This document shows, piece after piece, positions 36,281 to 49,127 of a stretch of DNA of 64,000 nucleotides. The DNA is from Megascapheus bottae (taxonomy: Eukaryota; Chordata; Mammalia; Rodentia; Geomyidae). Made by a program: the position numbers and the translations under genes. The notes beneath the pieces were generated by a model. That model did no database searches. It saw only the letters and a list, made by a program, of their open reading frames with translations, and was not told the origin of the DNA. Where the stretch lies: contig JANJXV010000013.1 of the NCBI GenBank assembly GCA_024803745.1, positions 868,001 through 932,000 of the forward strand, given 5' to 3'. How positions within the stretch are numbered: position 1 is the stretch's first letter; the number at the start of each line of letters is the position of its first letter.

Positions 36281-36525
36281 GAGCCAGGTGCCAGTAGCTC
36301 ACTCTTATAATCCTAGCTATTTCAGGAGGCTGAGATCTGATGATCGAAGTTCAAAGCCAGCTTGGGCACAAAAATCCCAGAGACTCATATCTCTAGTTAA
36401 CCACCAGAAAGCTGGAAGTGAAAGCTCAAGTGGTAGAGCAGTAGCCTTGAGCTGAAGAGCAAAAGGATAGAGCCCAGGCCCAGAATTCAGGCCCCACAAC
36501 TGACCAAAAAAAAGAAAGAAGAAAA
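36281..36525 (+). mobile_element. Type-B SINE
   Basis: GTAGCTCACTCTTATAATCC, AGCTCAAGTGGTAGAGCAG, then an A-rich tail. Confidence 0.88.
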
Positions 36526-37109
36526 AAGCAAGTTGAGCTGATCTAGGCTTTGTGTGCAATTCTGATTTCCTTACTATCACAATTTATTTATGTAATTATG
36601 GTAAAGCATCTAATTGCAATAAGACAGAAGAGGTTCCAAAAGAATGCTGATAATTCAGAGCCAGTTTGCTCTGCTAGATGGGGTCCCTTGTGTATTCTAA
36701 ATTTCAGTATCTTTTCAAACATTGAAGTGTCCAACTGAATTAATTTTTGTTTCTCTGGATAGAAAAGAAAGATTTCATCAGGAATATTTAAGAGGGTTTT
36801 ATTTGGTTTTGAATGATTCTATGGGAAAAATTCTTGTCATACATATCTTAAATCATGAATTTCAGTGGCCATAAATATTAAAATAAAAATGGTGTCCTTG
36901 AAATTTATAAAAGCCCAACTTACCTTTGCAACAAATAAAGCCACAATGATGGATCACAAGGCAGTTGAAGTGGGAAGACCTAGCCAGGACTTAGCATGTG
37001 AATGCACATTGCATGACTGCTTATGGAATTTGAGTTCTGGTGATAGGAACATAACAGCCCAATGCTTACTACTGCTTATGACTTCTCACATTGGACTTGT
37101 TAAGAAATT

Positions 37110-37232
37110 ATTTTTTAATCGTAAAAGTGATGTAAAGAGGGGTTACAGTTTATCTCAGATAGGGTGTACATTTCTTTTTGAAGAATGTTATCCTTTCCCT
37201 CATTTTTCTCCCAGTTTTTCCCCTCCCCTCAA
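37110..37232 (-). mobile_element. L1 3'UTR fragment
   Basis: Antisense: GTGATGTAAAGAGGGGTTAC and a CCCTCCCC-like end. An apparent 133-codon frame runs through it and is not coding. Confidence 0.7.
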
Positions 37233-37999
37233 GCTGGAAATGAAGTACAGTTCATTTCTAATATAGAGGAAATTATTCATTACCTAAATGTACTGCTATG
37301 TGTACTGTAGAATACCATACATATAACTTAGGGTATCACAAGTAATCTCTAATAGCAAAAATATACATTTAAGAACATTCATACAATTATTTCCACCTAT
37401 AGATTTCTTTACTTTGGTATTTTAGGGACTCATAGTAACAAATTCTATAGACAAAATTCTCTTTCTATGCCCCAAGTCAAAAAAGTCAATGGTACCTTCC
37501 ATCAACTTTTAATGTTCCTGTTCGTCCTTATTGGTACAAAATAGAGGCTAGGATTTAACATTTTAAATAATATTACAAGAACAGTTCAGGTTCCTATATA
37601 TGTATTTATATGAACATGCATATACTGGAACTTTCATAACTTTTCAAAAAGCAATTTCAAATGAAAAAGTGCTAAGTAATTCATTATGTAGTGACTTGAA
37701 AAATATCACAAGTGTACTATAATGTACAGGCACTTTTATTAAACAACGGAGGAAAACTATGTAGATAAGCCATAAGCTGGTGCTTTTTATCTAGACAGCT
37801 GTGTTATCTATAATCTTGCCCCCATATCAGGCTTACTGGGAGCACTTAGAGCAGGGAACAGACTTAGACTTAAATTACAGGACTTTGTTAAAGAGCTTGC
37901 TACAGATTAAAGGGCTTGTTCTCTTGAGATAATATTGGTACTCAGGAATGTTCATTATACTAAAAAGAGAAACTGAGTTGACTTCTATTCAACTTTCAT

Positions 38000-38400
38000 A
38001 CTTGCTAGGCAAGCCTTCTACCACTTGACACTCTGGCTCCAGCTCTTTTATTTGTATTTTGTTTTTCAGACAAAAATAAAATTTCCTCAAAGCTTTGGCT
38101 TTGAACTCCCAATCTTGTTGTTCTGGTGCCCGTACTGGTTCTAGAGCTCAGGACCTGCGTACTATCCCTTTGCTTTTTCTCTCAAGGCTAATTCTTTACC
38201 ACCTGAAACACAGGTCCACCTGTATCTTTTAGTTTGGTAATTGGAACTAAGAGACTAGTGCACTTTTTCTGCCAAGCTTGCTTCCAGCCTTGCATCTCAG
38301 CCTCCTGAGTAGGTAGGCTTACAGTCATGAGCCAGCAATATCCAGATGTCTTTGCCTCCCAAGTAACTAGTATTATAGACATGTGTCACCAAGCCTCACC
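38000..38400 (-). mobile_element. Nested antisense SINE pair
   Basis: An outer worn element is split. Inside it, about 38129-38345 is a second type-B element (TGGTTCTAGAGCTCAGGAC to TAGGCTTACAGTCATGAGCC). After it the outer left arm resumes (CCTCCCAAGTAACTAGTATT, ACATGTGTCACC). Confidence 0.65.
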
Positions 38401-39004
38401 TGGTATTTAACTTTCAAAATCTCTGCTGCAGAAAGGTTCTTTGTATCCCAATGAGAAATAGAAATCTTGTAAAGTATCTATTTGTATTGGTTTGAGTCTC
38501 CTATAAATATTCTATGTTTAGAGATAGGTAGAAGATAAAGGTACTGTCATACTTTTAAAGGTAAATAGAGAGAATCACATTCTTCCCATGCCTCTTCTGT
38601 CTCTAGATGAGTTATTTATATGCTTTGCTTATGAGAACTTATTTCCAGGTACCATCTCTCAAATTTGATATTATTGCAGAAGCACAAGTTTCTTTAGTTT
38701 AGGAGATGAACATGGCAATCATCTCTGTGGGGAATGCTAATAAATCACACAGTTTGAAACTGAAGTTCACAGATAGAAGTCATAACAAAGAGAAAAATGG
38801 CTATTAAGCAATTCTTGTTCACTATTCATATGGTCATAATTTGCTGTAACCCAGGAGAAGAGTCTGTCTTTGTCAACCAGTGAAACAGACAATAGTGAAA
38901 TGAAAGACCAGACCTTGCCCTTACTTCAACCACAGCAAGACAATGATAATCTCTACTTCTCTGCAATGCCACTGTGCTTCCCTAACTTCTGTTTGCCAGC
39001 CTGT

Positions 39005-39185
39005 ATTATTTATTTTATTATCCTTACGTAGTTGTAAAAAGGAGTTTCAACTCAACAAGAAGAGCGGTCTAACTCAACACATCAGCATGTCTGTATAATG
39101 AATCCTGATTAATGTCACTCCCTCATCTCTCCCAACCCAACTGGCACCTCAGTCCAAAGGATAACATTGCAAAGAGTAGTTCCAT
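39005..39185 (-). mobile_element. Old L1 3' end fragment
   Basis: TTATTATCCTTACGTAGTTG, then an ATTAATGTCACTCCC block as in other copies. Confidence 0.6.
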
Positions 39186-40149
39186 GTTTGTCAGAGGAAA
39201 GAAACAGAAGATGTACAATAAATATCAAACAAGAGAGCATTGAAAGAGAAGACCAAAAGAGGCTTAGTGAGTCTTTTAAAATTAGCAGGAATTAAATGAT
39301 GTCACTTTAAAGCAAATACTAGTCATTTCAATGCAGGATGCCAAACTATGTAATTAAGAATCAATAGGGACAATAACCTTCTCATAGGAGCAAAAGAAGA
39401 AGTAAAAGGAGAAGTAAAAAGAAAAACTAAAATATTTATTTGTATCTCAAAGTGTTCAAGGGGGTGTTAAAACCACTGATTATTTAGGTTTTTTGAAAAC
39501 TGAGAAATACTCTGGGTACTTAGATAACTTGAAGGAAACCTTCCTCATTTCCACTGACACTAGAATTAAACAGAATTATAGCTGGCCTCCTTAAGAAACA
39601 GCTTTAACCTACAGACAACCTCAACATTTAGACACATACCAGCACAACGTAAATACTCCATTATTCAAGACAATGAAGGGAGGGGGTGCCATGCATTGTT
39701 TCAGTTGCTGAGACCACACATTAAAAATTGTCATTGCAAGGTCATATTTCATGGCTATTACTCTGTCCCTGGAATGAAATCCTTCTTAACAGAAATACAG
39801 GCAGTGCAAAGCACATTCTATTATATCAACAGTCTGTTTGCCTGAGAAGCACATCCATTTAAAATTGGTTATCAAGTAAGCGTGACTCCATAATTCACTT
39901 CAGTTGTGAGACATCACCACAGGATGTAGAAGTCTTTGTTTTCTGCTTGAAAATATACTTTAGGCAATGTGTTGGCTAAGGAAAAAGGAGTTCCAACTTT
40001 TCCTTTCCAGGTGAGACATACAGGAATATCAGGAGTCTATGTGTTGGTGTATACCCTAGGCTGAACTTGAATTCTACTCTAGTACTCCATGTGATACTAT
40101 CCAGATTCCTAGGCACTGTTTGGTTTAAGAAAATATATACCTGATCTTG

Positions 40150-40352
40150 AATCCACTTTGTTAGTTATTCATGAGGCTGAGATTCTAAGGATCCCAGTTC
40201 GAAGTTAGGCCCAGCAGGAAAGGCCATTATCTCTAATTTATCCGAGGAAAAAGCCAAAAACAGAGCTGTGACTCAAGTGGTAGAGCACTAGTGTTGAGCA
40301 AAATGAGCCCAAGGACAGGGCCTAGACTCAGAGTTCAAGCCCCAGGACAGGT
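40150..40352 (+). mobile_element. Type-B SINE
   Basis: TTCATGAGGCTGAGATTC, GTGACTCAAGTGGTAGAGC, GAGTTCAAGCCCCAGG. The extreme 5' end is worn. Confidence 0.75.
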
Positions 40353-40684
40353 GTTGGCAGCTTTCTAGGAACTGTAAAAAGATAATCTGCTTCCAAAATG
40401 CATTGGGAAGAAATGTCTACCGTCAGTGATGGAAACAGTAGAGATTTCTTTAAGCCAAGCACAACAGGCGACAATATGGTTCTTAGACACTTTGCGAGTG
40501 TCAGGCCTATGCAATTGTTGAGGGAATTCTGTCCTGGGTAAGATTCAGAGACTTGGGGAACCTTCTTTTCTGAAATGCATTGAAACACATAAAAATAGAA
40601 AAGATATCTGATGCCATCCAGTGTGGGAGAATGTGGACTGGGACAGAATTAAGTTTATTGGGCAGAGCTTTTTTAGGTATATAT

Positions 40685-40873
40685 TTTTGTCAGTCCTGGT
40701 GCTTAAACTCAGAGCCTAGGCACTATCCTGGGGTTTTCTCAGAGCTAACACTCTACCACTACAACCACAGCACTAATTCAGGCTTTTTTCTGTGTATGTG
40801 GTACCGAGAAATTGAACCCAGGGCTTTGTGTGTCCTAGGCATGCACTTTAACACTAGGTCATGCACTGGGCCC
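40685..40873 (-). mobile_element. Type-A SINE
   Basis: Antisense: GTCAGTCCTGGTGCTTAAAC, TATGTGGTACCGAGAAATTG. Confidence 0.82.
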
Positions 40874-41270
40874 AGTAGGTATTTTTTTTTATAAGAACAA
40901 AAGCAAAACATTGTTCTAAGAAAGCAAGCTTAAGCTTTTCTTATCATTACTGAAAAGTTGAGCAGTCAGTTTAACTTTGTTTTGTGGGCACAGTGAGTAA
41001 TGACAAACAAATCAGTACCACTGTCTATGTTAAATTCCTATAAACAAAAGTAGTCTCATATGTCGAGTGTGCTCTCTATCTCATCTCTCTTCTTAGCTAA
41101 TTTTCATCATATTTCATGGTTCTGGGTCTAGAATTAAGTTGTGAAAATTACAAACTGCTAGAAAGTGATTTAAGGTATCTAGCTTATTTCAGATTTAATA
41201 GAGAAGTAGGTGTTGATTAGACATTTCAACTGAACTGAAACCTAGGTCTTAGAATTAAAATTAGTCTTGA

Positions 41271-41475
41271 GGTAGGAGTTTGGCCTAGTAGTAGAATGCT
41301 TGCCTAGCATGCACGAAAACACGGGTTTGATTCCTGAGTACCACATGCACAGAAAAAGCCAGAAATGGTGCTGTGTCTCAAGTGGAAGAGCTCTAGCTTT
41401 GAGAAAGCCCAAAGACAATGCTGAGGACCTGACTTTAAACTCCAGGTCTGACAGCAAAAAAAAAAAAAAAAAGAT
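41271..41475 (+). mobile_element. Type-A SINE
   Basis: GAGTTTGGCCTAGTAGTAG, GCTTGCCTAGCATGCACG, A-tail of about 18 bases. Confidence 0.9.
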
Positions 41476-41791
41476 TTAAAATTAGTCTACAAAAGAGAAA
41501 GTAAACACTGCACTATGGTTTTCTAACACCAAAGCTCACATTATTGTGTAGGCTTTAATATTTAAATTGTACCTATGTATCATTAAGATAAATTGTAAGA
41601 AATGTGTGCTTTAATGAAAATTAAGTGCTACCACACATTTTTGACCTTCCTAGCATTCAATAGTGGCAAGTTTGCAACTAAAAGTGTAGACTTCCAATGG
41701 AAAAGTGAGCTATATGATAATAACATGCAGCAATTCATCCCTGTCTAGTGAGGAGGAAGTTTGAGATCATGTAGTTCTGAAGAAAAAGCAT

Positions 41792-41795
<4 letters not shown>

Positions 41796-41828
<33 letters not shown>
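41796..41828. repeat. (CA)n microsatellite
   Basis: About 16 CA units. Confidence 0.96.
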
Positions 41829-41831
<3 letters not shown>

Positions 41832-42280
41832 TGTAAAATCATAGTATATTTACAAATGACATTAGTAGTTTGGGACATGACATACTGTTTATAAATTAAG
41901 CAAAAATAGGTTGATCAAATGTATACCTACCTCCTTTCACTGTACATGAATCAAACACTTTTGGTGTACTTTTCCCTGGGATTTTAAGAACAGGATAGTA
42001 TTGTTTTCATCCTAATGAAAACCCAATGATCCAACTGATCACATACATCAGAAAGCATTAAAATGCTTTGTGTTTGAATTTAAAGAGTCGCATTATAGCA
42101 TGGAGAACACATTTAAATAAAACAAAGTTCCAAATCAATAAAAGATAGCAAGTAATGTTTAAGAATTGTTTCTTCGGAATCCTTACAGAATGGTCTAATT
42201 TTCAATCTCATTGTAATTTCCCCTTCTGTATAATATGTAACTTGGAGTTACAGAATTCCAGTCTGTAAGTTTAATGGTTG

Positions 42281-42282
<2 letters not shown>

Positions 42283-42319
<37 letters not shown>
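42283..42319. repeat. (CT)n microsatellite
   Basis: About 18 CT units in unique sequence. Confidence 0.96.
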
Positions 42320-42324
<5 letters not shown>

Positions 42325-43692
42325 TTTCATGATTGTGCCCACTAATATTAAAATGTTAACTATATAGTTTTGTAATGTTATAATTATATATCTTCTGAAT
42401 AGAAAATTAATAAAATATGTTCAATAAGAGATTCAAAAGAATTTTATATTTGATCACTGAAGACTTAAATTTTGCAAAAATATTTGGTAAATTGCATATA
42501 GTTAAATCCATGTAACCACTGATGCTTACAAGTATTTTTGTAGTGTTTTTTCAGTGCATCAATATCTTGTACAGAAATCTGTGAGTTATATGGAATGAAG
42601 AAATACAGAGCAAATCTGTGGTTTATCTGACATTTATGCAAATGGAATAAGAGACATTTATGATAAATTCTGTCCTAACAACTCATATTTTAAAGCCTTC
42701 TGAAAATTTATTTACTCATAGGTAAGAGCTTTATATTTCATGTTTCTACATTGGCTGTGGATTTCAGGAGAACCTATTTTAGAGTGGACAGGCTTCAGTA
42801 CATGCAACTGTAGTCACCATAATATCACAGTATTCTTGAATAGATGAGATGAAATCTGTTTGAGAATGTTTTATCTATGTTTCTAAATGCAAGTTCTTTG
42901 TTTTACATTATGTCTCATTTTCTCTAAACTATACATCATGTGTGAATCAAGTCAAAAGCCACAATACTCCAGTTGTTAGAGGTCTTGTTTTTAATGACTT
43001 ATTTGTAGGGTTTAAGCAGGTTACTTCATTATGTTAGTGAATTTTTCTCAATCAATTATTACCCTGTCACAATCTTTCAAATGATGTATTTTCAAAAAAT
43101 TTATTTTCCTGAGATGGTGTCCTGCCCCCATATTTTTCCACACAACTGTCATACTTTCCATAATGAAGACTTAAATGGATTTAGAAGGCCAGATCATCAG
43201 TTGATTGCTTGCATTCCTCATGTGCATTTATGGACTTTGTGTCACAATGAGGTCATGAATGTAAGCTTTAATAACATTAGTGCTATAAAATTACTCAGCC
43301 AAAACATCTACAAAGGAAGAACACAAAAAATAACTAGGAAAAAAGCATGATTTTTTTTGGTTTTAAAGGGAACAAACCAAGGAGACTGTTACACAAATCT
43401 CATGTCCGAGATTTAGTTTCTTACAAATACTTATTCATATTGATGGTTGTCAGAAATGTGTTTACTGAAGTTCAAAAATATTAAAATGTATGACAGTAAA
43501 CATTTCTTGCTTGACATTTTATTAGGCAATGACATCTGTAAGGAAGCTTTTCAAGTCATTTGAATTGCAGAAACCATGTTCTCCAGATTTGTTGGTGACA
43601 TGTAAACATATATTCCAGACCTAGAATATAGACTCAAAGTACAGCATAACAAAATTTTTGACTCAGAATGGCTATTAATTATGACACATTTC

Positions 43693-43893
43693 CCGGGCTG
43701 GGAGTTTGGCCTAGTGGTAGAGTGCTTGCCTAGCATGCACAAAGACCCGGGTTCAATTCCTCGGTACCACACACATAGAAAAAGCCAGAAGTGGTGCTGT
43801 GGCTCAAGTGGCAGATTGCTAGCTTTGAGGAAAATGCGCAAGGACAGTGCTCAGGCTCTGAGTTTAAGCCCCAGGACTGGCACCAAAAAAAAA
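43693..43893 (+). mobile_element. Type-A SINE, well preserved
   Basis: GGAGTTTGGCCTAGTGGTAG, CCGGGTTCAATTCCTCGGTAC, GCTGTGGCTCAAGTGGCAG, A-tail. One of the best copies for seeing both arms. Confidence 0.93.
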
Positions 43894-44373
43894 GTGATTT
43901 CTGAAATTAATTTGTAGTCTATTCTGACAAAAGACTTTGGTAGGTGATTTGATCAATGAAAAATTCATATTTCAAGATGTTTATTTTGTGTACCTTGAGT
44001 TTTATCATGGTAGTAAAAACTACTTTACTCTAAATGGATCAAAGACCTTGAGGTAAAGCAGATACCTGAAAATGTTACAGGAGAAACACAGGCTCCTTGA
44101 TACAAGTCAAAATTTTCTTTTTTAAAATTTTTTTCCACAATTGATTATCACTAGGTCAAAACTTTCTTAATAAGGACCTGGAAACACAACAAATCAAAGA
44201 AAGGTTGGAAAAATGGGACTGCATTAAACTGCAGAGCTTCTGTATGACAGAGGACATAAACAGCAAGATAAACAGAAAGCATGCTGACTGGGAGAAGATC
44301 TTCACTAGCCATACAACAGACAAGGGTCTCATACCTAAAATATTTCTACGGCTCTAAAAATTAAATTCCTCCA

Positions 44374-44566
44374 GAGCCGGGAGTTTGGTCTAGTGGTTAA
44401 AGTGCTTGCCTAGCATGCACGAAGACCTGGGTTCGATTCCTTGGTACCACATACATACAAAAAAAGCTGGAAGTGGTGCTGAGGCTCAAGTGGTAGAGCT
44501 CTAGCCTTGAGAAAGTCCAAGGACAGTGCTCAGGCCCTGAGCTTAAGCCCAGGACTGGCAAAAAAA
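44374..44566 (+). mobile_element. Type-A SINE inserted in L1, with target duplication
   Basis: Complete dimer. AAAAATTAAATTC(C/A)TCCA occurs at 44356-44373 and 44565-44582 (one mismatch), so it inserted into the L1. Confidence 0.93.
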
Positions 44567-44645
44567 AAATTAAATTCATCCAAAACATATTGTCAAGGAA
44601 ACAGCCACCCCATTGAAAGTGGGCTACAGTCTTTAGGGGAGACTT

Positions 44646-44874
44646 CTCAGCTGGCTGTGGTGGCTCATGCCCATAATCCTAGCAACTCAGGAGGCTGAGA
44701 TCCAAGGATCACAGTTCAAAGCCAGCCCGGGCACTAAAGTCCGAGAGATTCTTATCTCCAATTAACAACCAGAAAAACTGGAAGGAGTGCTGTGGCTCAA
44801 AGGGTAGGGTGGTAGCCCTGATCTGAAGAGCTTAGGGACAGCACCCAGGCCCAGAGTACAAGCCCCATAGCTAA
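44646..44874 (+). mobile_element. Type-B SINE inserted in L1
   Basis: GTGGCTCATGCCCATAATCC, GGAGGCTGAGATCCAAGGATC, TGTGGCTCAAAGGGTAGGG. Confidence 0.9.
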
Positions 44875-46339
44875 TGTGCCAACTATCAGATTAAGGTAAC
44901 TGTAATCCCTCTATACATTACTTCAACAATAAAAAGAAAGACATGCATATGGAAACAATCTTGAGATTCACCTTACACCAGAGAGTATGCCATTATCGAA
45001 ACATCTAATAACAGCAGTTGCTGTCAAAGATGTGACCAAAGGTGAACATTACTACAGTGTTTGTGGGAATGTAGCTTGTCCAACCACTGAAAAGCAGTAT
45101 GGAGGTTCCTCCAAAGACTAAAAACATAGAGCATCCCTATGATCCAGCAATCCCACTCCTGCGCATTCACCCAAATGACCACAAACAAGCCCGTACTAAA
45201 GCCACTATTACAACCATGTTCATTGTAGCATTATTTACCATAGCTAAGATATGGGACCAACCCAGACGTCCCTCAGTAAATGAATGTATCAAGAAGTGGT
45301 ATATATATATACACAATGGAGTTGTATGCAGTGACATTACCCTGTTCATTAGGAAATAGAATGACTTAGAAAAAAATTTACTAAGCTAAGTAAGCCGGTC
45401 CCAAAGAAAAGTAGACTACATCATTTTCTTCATTTGGAATATGACTAGAATATGCCCAAAATATTCTTAACAATTCCATAACCCAAATGCTTAGTGCATA
45501 GTACCATATATAATGAAGTGTATACAACATGAACTCCAACATATGGAAATGGGAGGTTCTTATTATGTCCTGTATGTGGTTCTTTTATCTTTGTTTTCCA
45601 TTTCTCTTAATTTTCTGTACCTGTGTCTTGTATATAAGATTATTAGACAAGTGGAAGAGAAAGAGAATCACAGAAACAGCAGGACAAAGGATGAAGCAAT
45701 GCCACATTGATTTTCACTTGACTCTGTGTTGGATATGACTTGGGAGGGAGAGGAATAGGGAGAGCTAAGCGGGAGAAAATGTGAAAGAAGGTAACAATGA
45801 ACAAAAACAAATGTACTCATTATCTTAGCTATGAAACTGTAAATCCCCTGCTCATCAGCTTCTCAATAAAAATACAAAGAAAAACTGCATTGTTTATATA
45901 TTTAAAGTGTTTAATAAACTACTTAGTGGGGCTGAGTACTGATCTTCCAAAACAGTTTGAAAAAACAAAAACTAGTAATGCAATACAGGTGTGTAAACAT
46001 TGCTGTGCCTTCCATTTTGAAGGTAATTTGCCTCTATTCTTCAAGCTTTTTCTGTCTCTAATGGGAATGGTGATTCAAATCATAATGCAGGCAGGTAGCT
46101 TTGAGATCATAGCTAGTGAGCTAAGATCAAAACTGTGACTACTTCTCAGTTGTCTAATACTAACTCTTTTCACCATGTATCCTCAGAATATATTTTAACG
46201 TTGAGTCTTGCATCAAAATGATCAGGCATATTTTTCACTATTGTTTCCTAATAATAAATCTTCAGATCACAAGTCCAATGCCACATGTGATATGAGTTCA
46301 CCTACACTCTGCTGATCTGTTCACCATTTAGGAATTAAC

Positions 46340-46870
46340 AAGTATGCTTGACTCTGAGTTTCTATATTTTAGGACTTAGCAGAGTGACCCATTCACTGTT
46401 CACTGTCCTGACTAGGCATAATCCAACAACATCACACATGGTGTTACGGAATTATTATGGCAGAGCATGTTTACATAATGGACACTATGCTGGAAATGAT
46501 GTTTACAACTTGGGAAGGAAGGGAGTCTGGAGGAGAGGGAGAGTGGGAGGAGTGACACTGTTCTAAAAGAAATGTACTGCTGGGTGCTGGTAGCTCACAC
46601 CTGTAGTCCTAGTTATTTAGGAAGCTGAGATCTGAGGATCATGGATTCAAAGGCCAAGTACCAAAGTCTGTGAGACTCTTCAATTAACCACCAGAAAACT
46701 GGAAGTGGCATTGTAGCTTAAAGTGGTAGAGTACTAGCCTTGAACTGAAGAGTTCAGGGCTAGGGCTCAGACCCAGAGTTCAAGCCCCATGCAACAAAAT
46801 GTACTCAGTACCTTACTTATGTAACTGTAACCCCTCTGTACATCAACTTTACCATAAATTTTTTCAAGAA
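46340..46870 (+). mobile_element. L1 3' end interrupted by a SINE
   Basis: L1 3'UTR (GGAAGGAAGGGAGTCTGG), then a SINE, then AAATGTACTCAGTACC and GTAACTGTAACCCCTCTGTAC with an A-rich end. Confidence 0.75.
46573..46798 (+). mobile_element. Type-B SINE within L1 3'UTR
   Basis: GGTAGCTCACACCTGTAGTCC, CCTTGAACTGAAGAGTTCAGG, GAGTTCAAGCCCC. AAATGTACT lies on both sides (46570-46578 and after 46797), a likely target duplication. Confidence 0.88.
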
Positions 46871-46879
46871 AAGAAATGG

Positions 46880-47090
46880 TAGGCCGGGCGTGGAGCTCAT
46901 ACCTGTAATCCTAGCTACTCACGTGGCTGAGATCTAAGGATCGAGGTTCAAAGCCAGCCAGAGCATTAGAGACCATTGAGACTCTTATTTCCAATTAACC
47001 ACTAGAAAACCAGGAGTGGGGCTGTGTCTCAAGGGGTAGGGCAGTAGTCTTGAACTGAAGCACCCAGGCCCAGAGTCTAAGCCCCATGAT
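46880..47090 (+). mobile_element. Type-B SINE
   Basis: GGCCGGGCGTGGAGCTCATAC head, GTGTCTCAAGGGGTAGGGC right arm. Confidence 0.88.
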
Positions 47091-47443
47091 GCTATTCATG
47101 GAACTTTTGTTCTAAAATCACCACTTCAATAGATCTAATTTTATTGACAGTAAACCATTGGCTCCTGGTTAGGTTCTTATAAACCTTTGATCATTTTTTC
47201 ATTAAGCATTAAATGCAAAACTTTGTGGTTTTTTAAATTTAAAGATATCTTATTTAATATGTGTATTTATTCTTTAACACCAAACTTGTGACTAACAGCA
47301 ATATAGCTCATATCTCAACAAAGATTAGCATATTTATAAATTCCTGCAACTTCATGTATGAAGATGAACTTCTTGACCTTTGGAATAATAAGCAGCAGTT
47401 CAGTACACATGGAGGGCATATTTCCAAGGAAAGCTACAAAATT

Positions 47444-47638
47444 ATTTTTTTTTGCCAGTCCTGGGGCTTGACCTCAGGGCCTGAGCACTGCCCTTGGGCT
47501 TTGTTAAGGCTAGAGCTGTACCACTTGAGCCATAGAACCATTTTCTGCTTTTTATATGTATATGGTACTGAGGAATCAAACCTGGGTCTTTGTACATGCT
47601 AGGCAAGCACTCTACCACTAGGCCAAACTCCCAGCCCC
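47444..47638 (-). mobile_element. Type-A SINE
   Basis: T-run, GCCAGTCCTGGGGCTTGAC, TACATGCTAGGCAAGCACTC. Confidence 0.9.
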
Positions 47639-47664
47639 CAAACCACTAAATTATTAAACACGTG

Positions 47665-47667
47665 TGT

Positions 47668-47699
<32 letters not shown>
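47665..47699. repeat. (CA)n microsatellite
   Basis: About 16 CA units just beyond the head of a SINE. Confidence 0.96.
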
Positions 47700-47700
<1 letters not shown>

Positions 47701-48282
47701 ACACTGGTAGTAAATAGACCACAAGAACCTCTGTTCTTCTTAAATATCTATTTACAGTATGAAAACAGAAATAAGAAGGCAGAACTTGACCTTCAACATG
47801 GGCCTTGAGAAACTCAAATATTTAACTGTTCCACATATATTAAAAATGACCATGAAAAGTGATTTGTGAGTTACAAAATATTTTAGTCACACAGTGATTT
47901 ACAAACAGGAAATCTATGAATAATGAATCTTGATGAGACCTACTTTTTTGTGGGTATGCTAACAGGGAAGGAATTCTGTGTGATAGCTTTGTTATTTATT
48001 TCTCACTGGTATTGATCTAACTTAGAGGGCATTTCTGTAGTAAACAGATACTTTCCCATCTTAATTTTTCTGCCTCACTTATACCTTTTCTTTTTTCTTC
48101 TACCTCAAGAATTGAGAATATTAGTTTGACTGATTGACATATGAAAATTTTCCTGGATTAGAATTATTTGAAGGTATGTCATATGTTTAAGAGAATTTGC
48201 GTATATACTTGTACACAGAAAAAAATATTAACCTGCCATTGACTTTTTAAAAAGAAATGAAAGGCCTGCTTACAAGGCTAAT

Positions 48283-48895
48283 TTTTATTATTATATTATC
48301 TTTAAGTAGCTTTAGAAAGGAGTTACCATTTAACAAGGCAGTTTGAGAATACAGTGCATCTTGTTCAATGTCAACCCCTTTCAACATTCGCCTTCATCTA
48401 TTCTCTTTCCCCCTCTCCATGTTTCCTCACTGTTTTTAATTTTGTAGTATATACATTTAATTCTTGACTGTATTCTTCATTCTTCTCTTCATTTGTCTTC
48501 CCCTCCCCTCTTGGCACCACCCTACCACTTTAAAAATACCTGTTTCTTGGTATTCATTTCAGTGAACTTTGACTTTGCTTTTCTATGAGGTTACATTACT
48601 TGAATTCTCCCTTGAATCTATCATATTTTAGTCAATATATTTGTATATACTTGAGCACCATCTTATGTGTTTACTTACTAGCGCATAAGCTAATTCTATC
48701 TTCCATATCTGAGAGGAAATATGCAATCTTTGCTTCTCCAAGCCTGATTTATTTCACATATGATAATTATTCCCAAGTCTCTCCATGTCTTTACAAATGG
48801 TACAATATTGTTCTTTCTAATGAAGGAGTACAATTCCATGGTGTTCATTTTCTTTATCCATTCATCTATTGAGAGGCATCTGGGCTGATTATAAG
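48283..48895 (-). mobile_element. L1 3' end fragment
   Basis: Antisense 3'UTR (TTAAGTAGCTTTAGAAAGG, TTGTTCAATGTCAACCCC), then ORF2 C-terminal sequence (minus frame with SIDEWIKKMNTMELYSFIRK). Confidence 0.8.
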
Positions 48896-48929
48896 ATTGA
48901 CTTAGACACTTTTTTTTGTTTTTGGTTTT

Positions 48930-49127
48930 GGTTTTTTTTTTGCCAGTCCTGGGCTCGAGCTCAGTCCTGAGCACTGTCCTTGGACTTTCTCAAGGCTAGA
49001 GCACTACCACTTGAGCCGCAGCACCACTTATGGATGTTTTTTTCTGTGTATGTGGTACCGAGGAATCGAACCCGCGTCTTCGTGCATGCTAGCCAAGCAC
49101 TCAACCACGAGGCCAAACTCTTGGCCC
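48930..49127 (-). mobile_element. Type-A SINE
   Basis: T-run, GCCAGTCCTGGGCTCGAGC, GTGGTACCGAGGAATCGAAC. Confidence 0.92.

Larger units (their letters stand above)
44030..45890 (+). mobile_element. L1 3' half with two SINE insertions
   Basis: Sense L1: ORF2 C-terminal part (GATCAAAGACCTTGAGG; frame 45099-45359 reads YDPAIPLLRIHP, LFTIAKIWDQPRRPS), the 3'UTR, then an A-rich end near 45890. SINEs at 44374-44566 and 44646-44874 interrupt it. Stops and indels throughout. Confidence 0.85.

Noticed and set aside
36865..37266. 133-codon + strand frame downstream of NOX4
   Set aside because: It runs from unique sequence into an antisense L1 3'UTR, so it is a chance frame.
43693..43770. tRNA-like sequences with A- and B-box patterns, seen at many sites
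   Set aside because: They are heads of type-A SINEs in multiple diverged copies attached to a second arm and A-tail, not tRNA genes.
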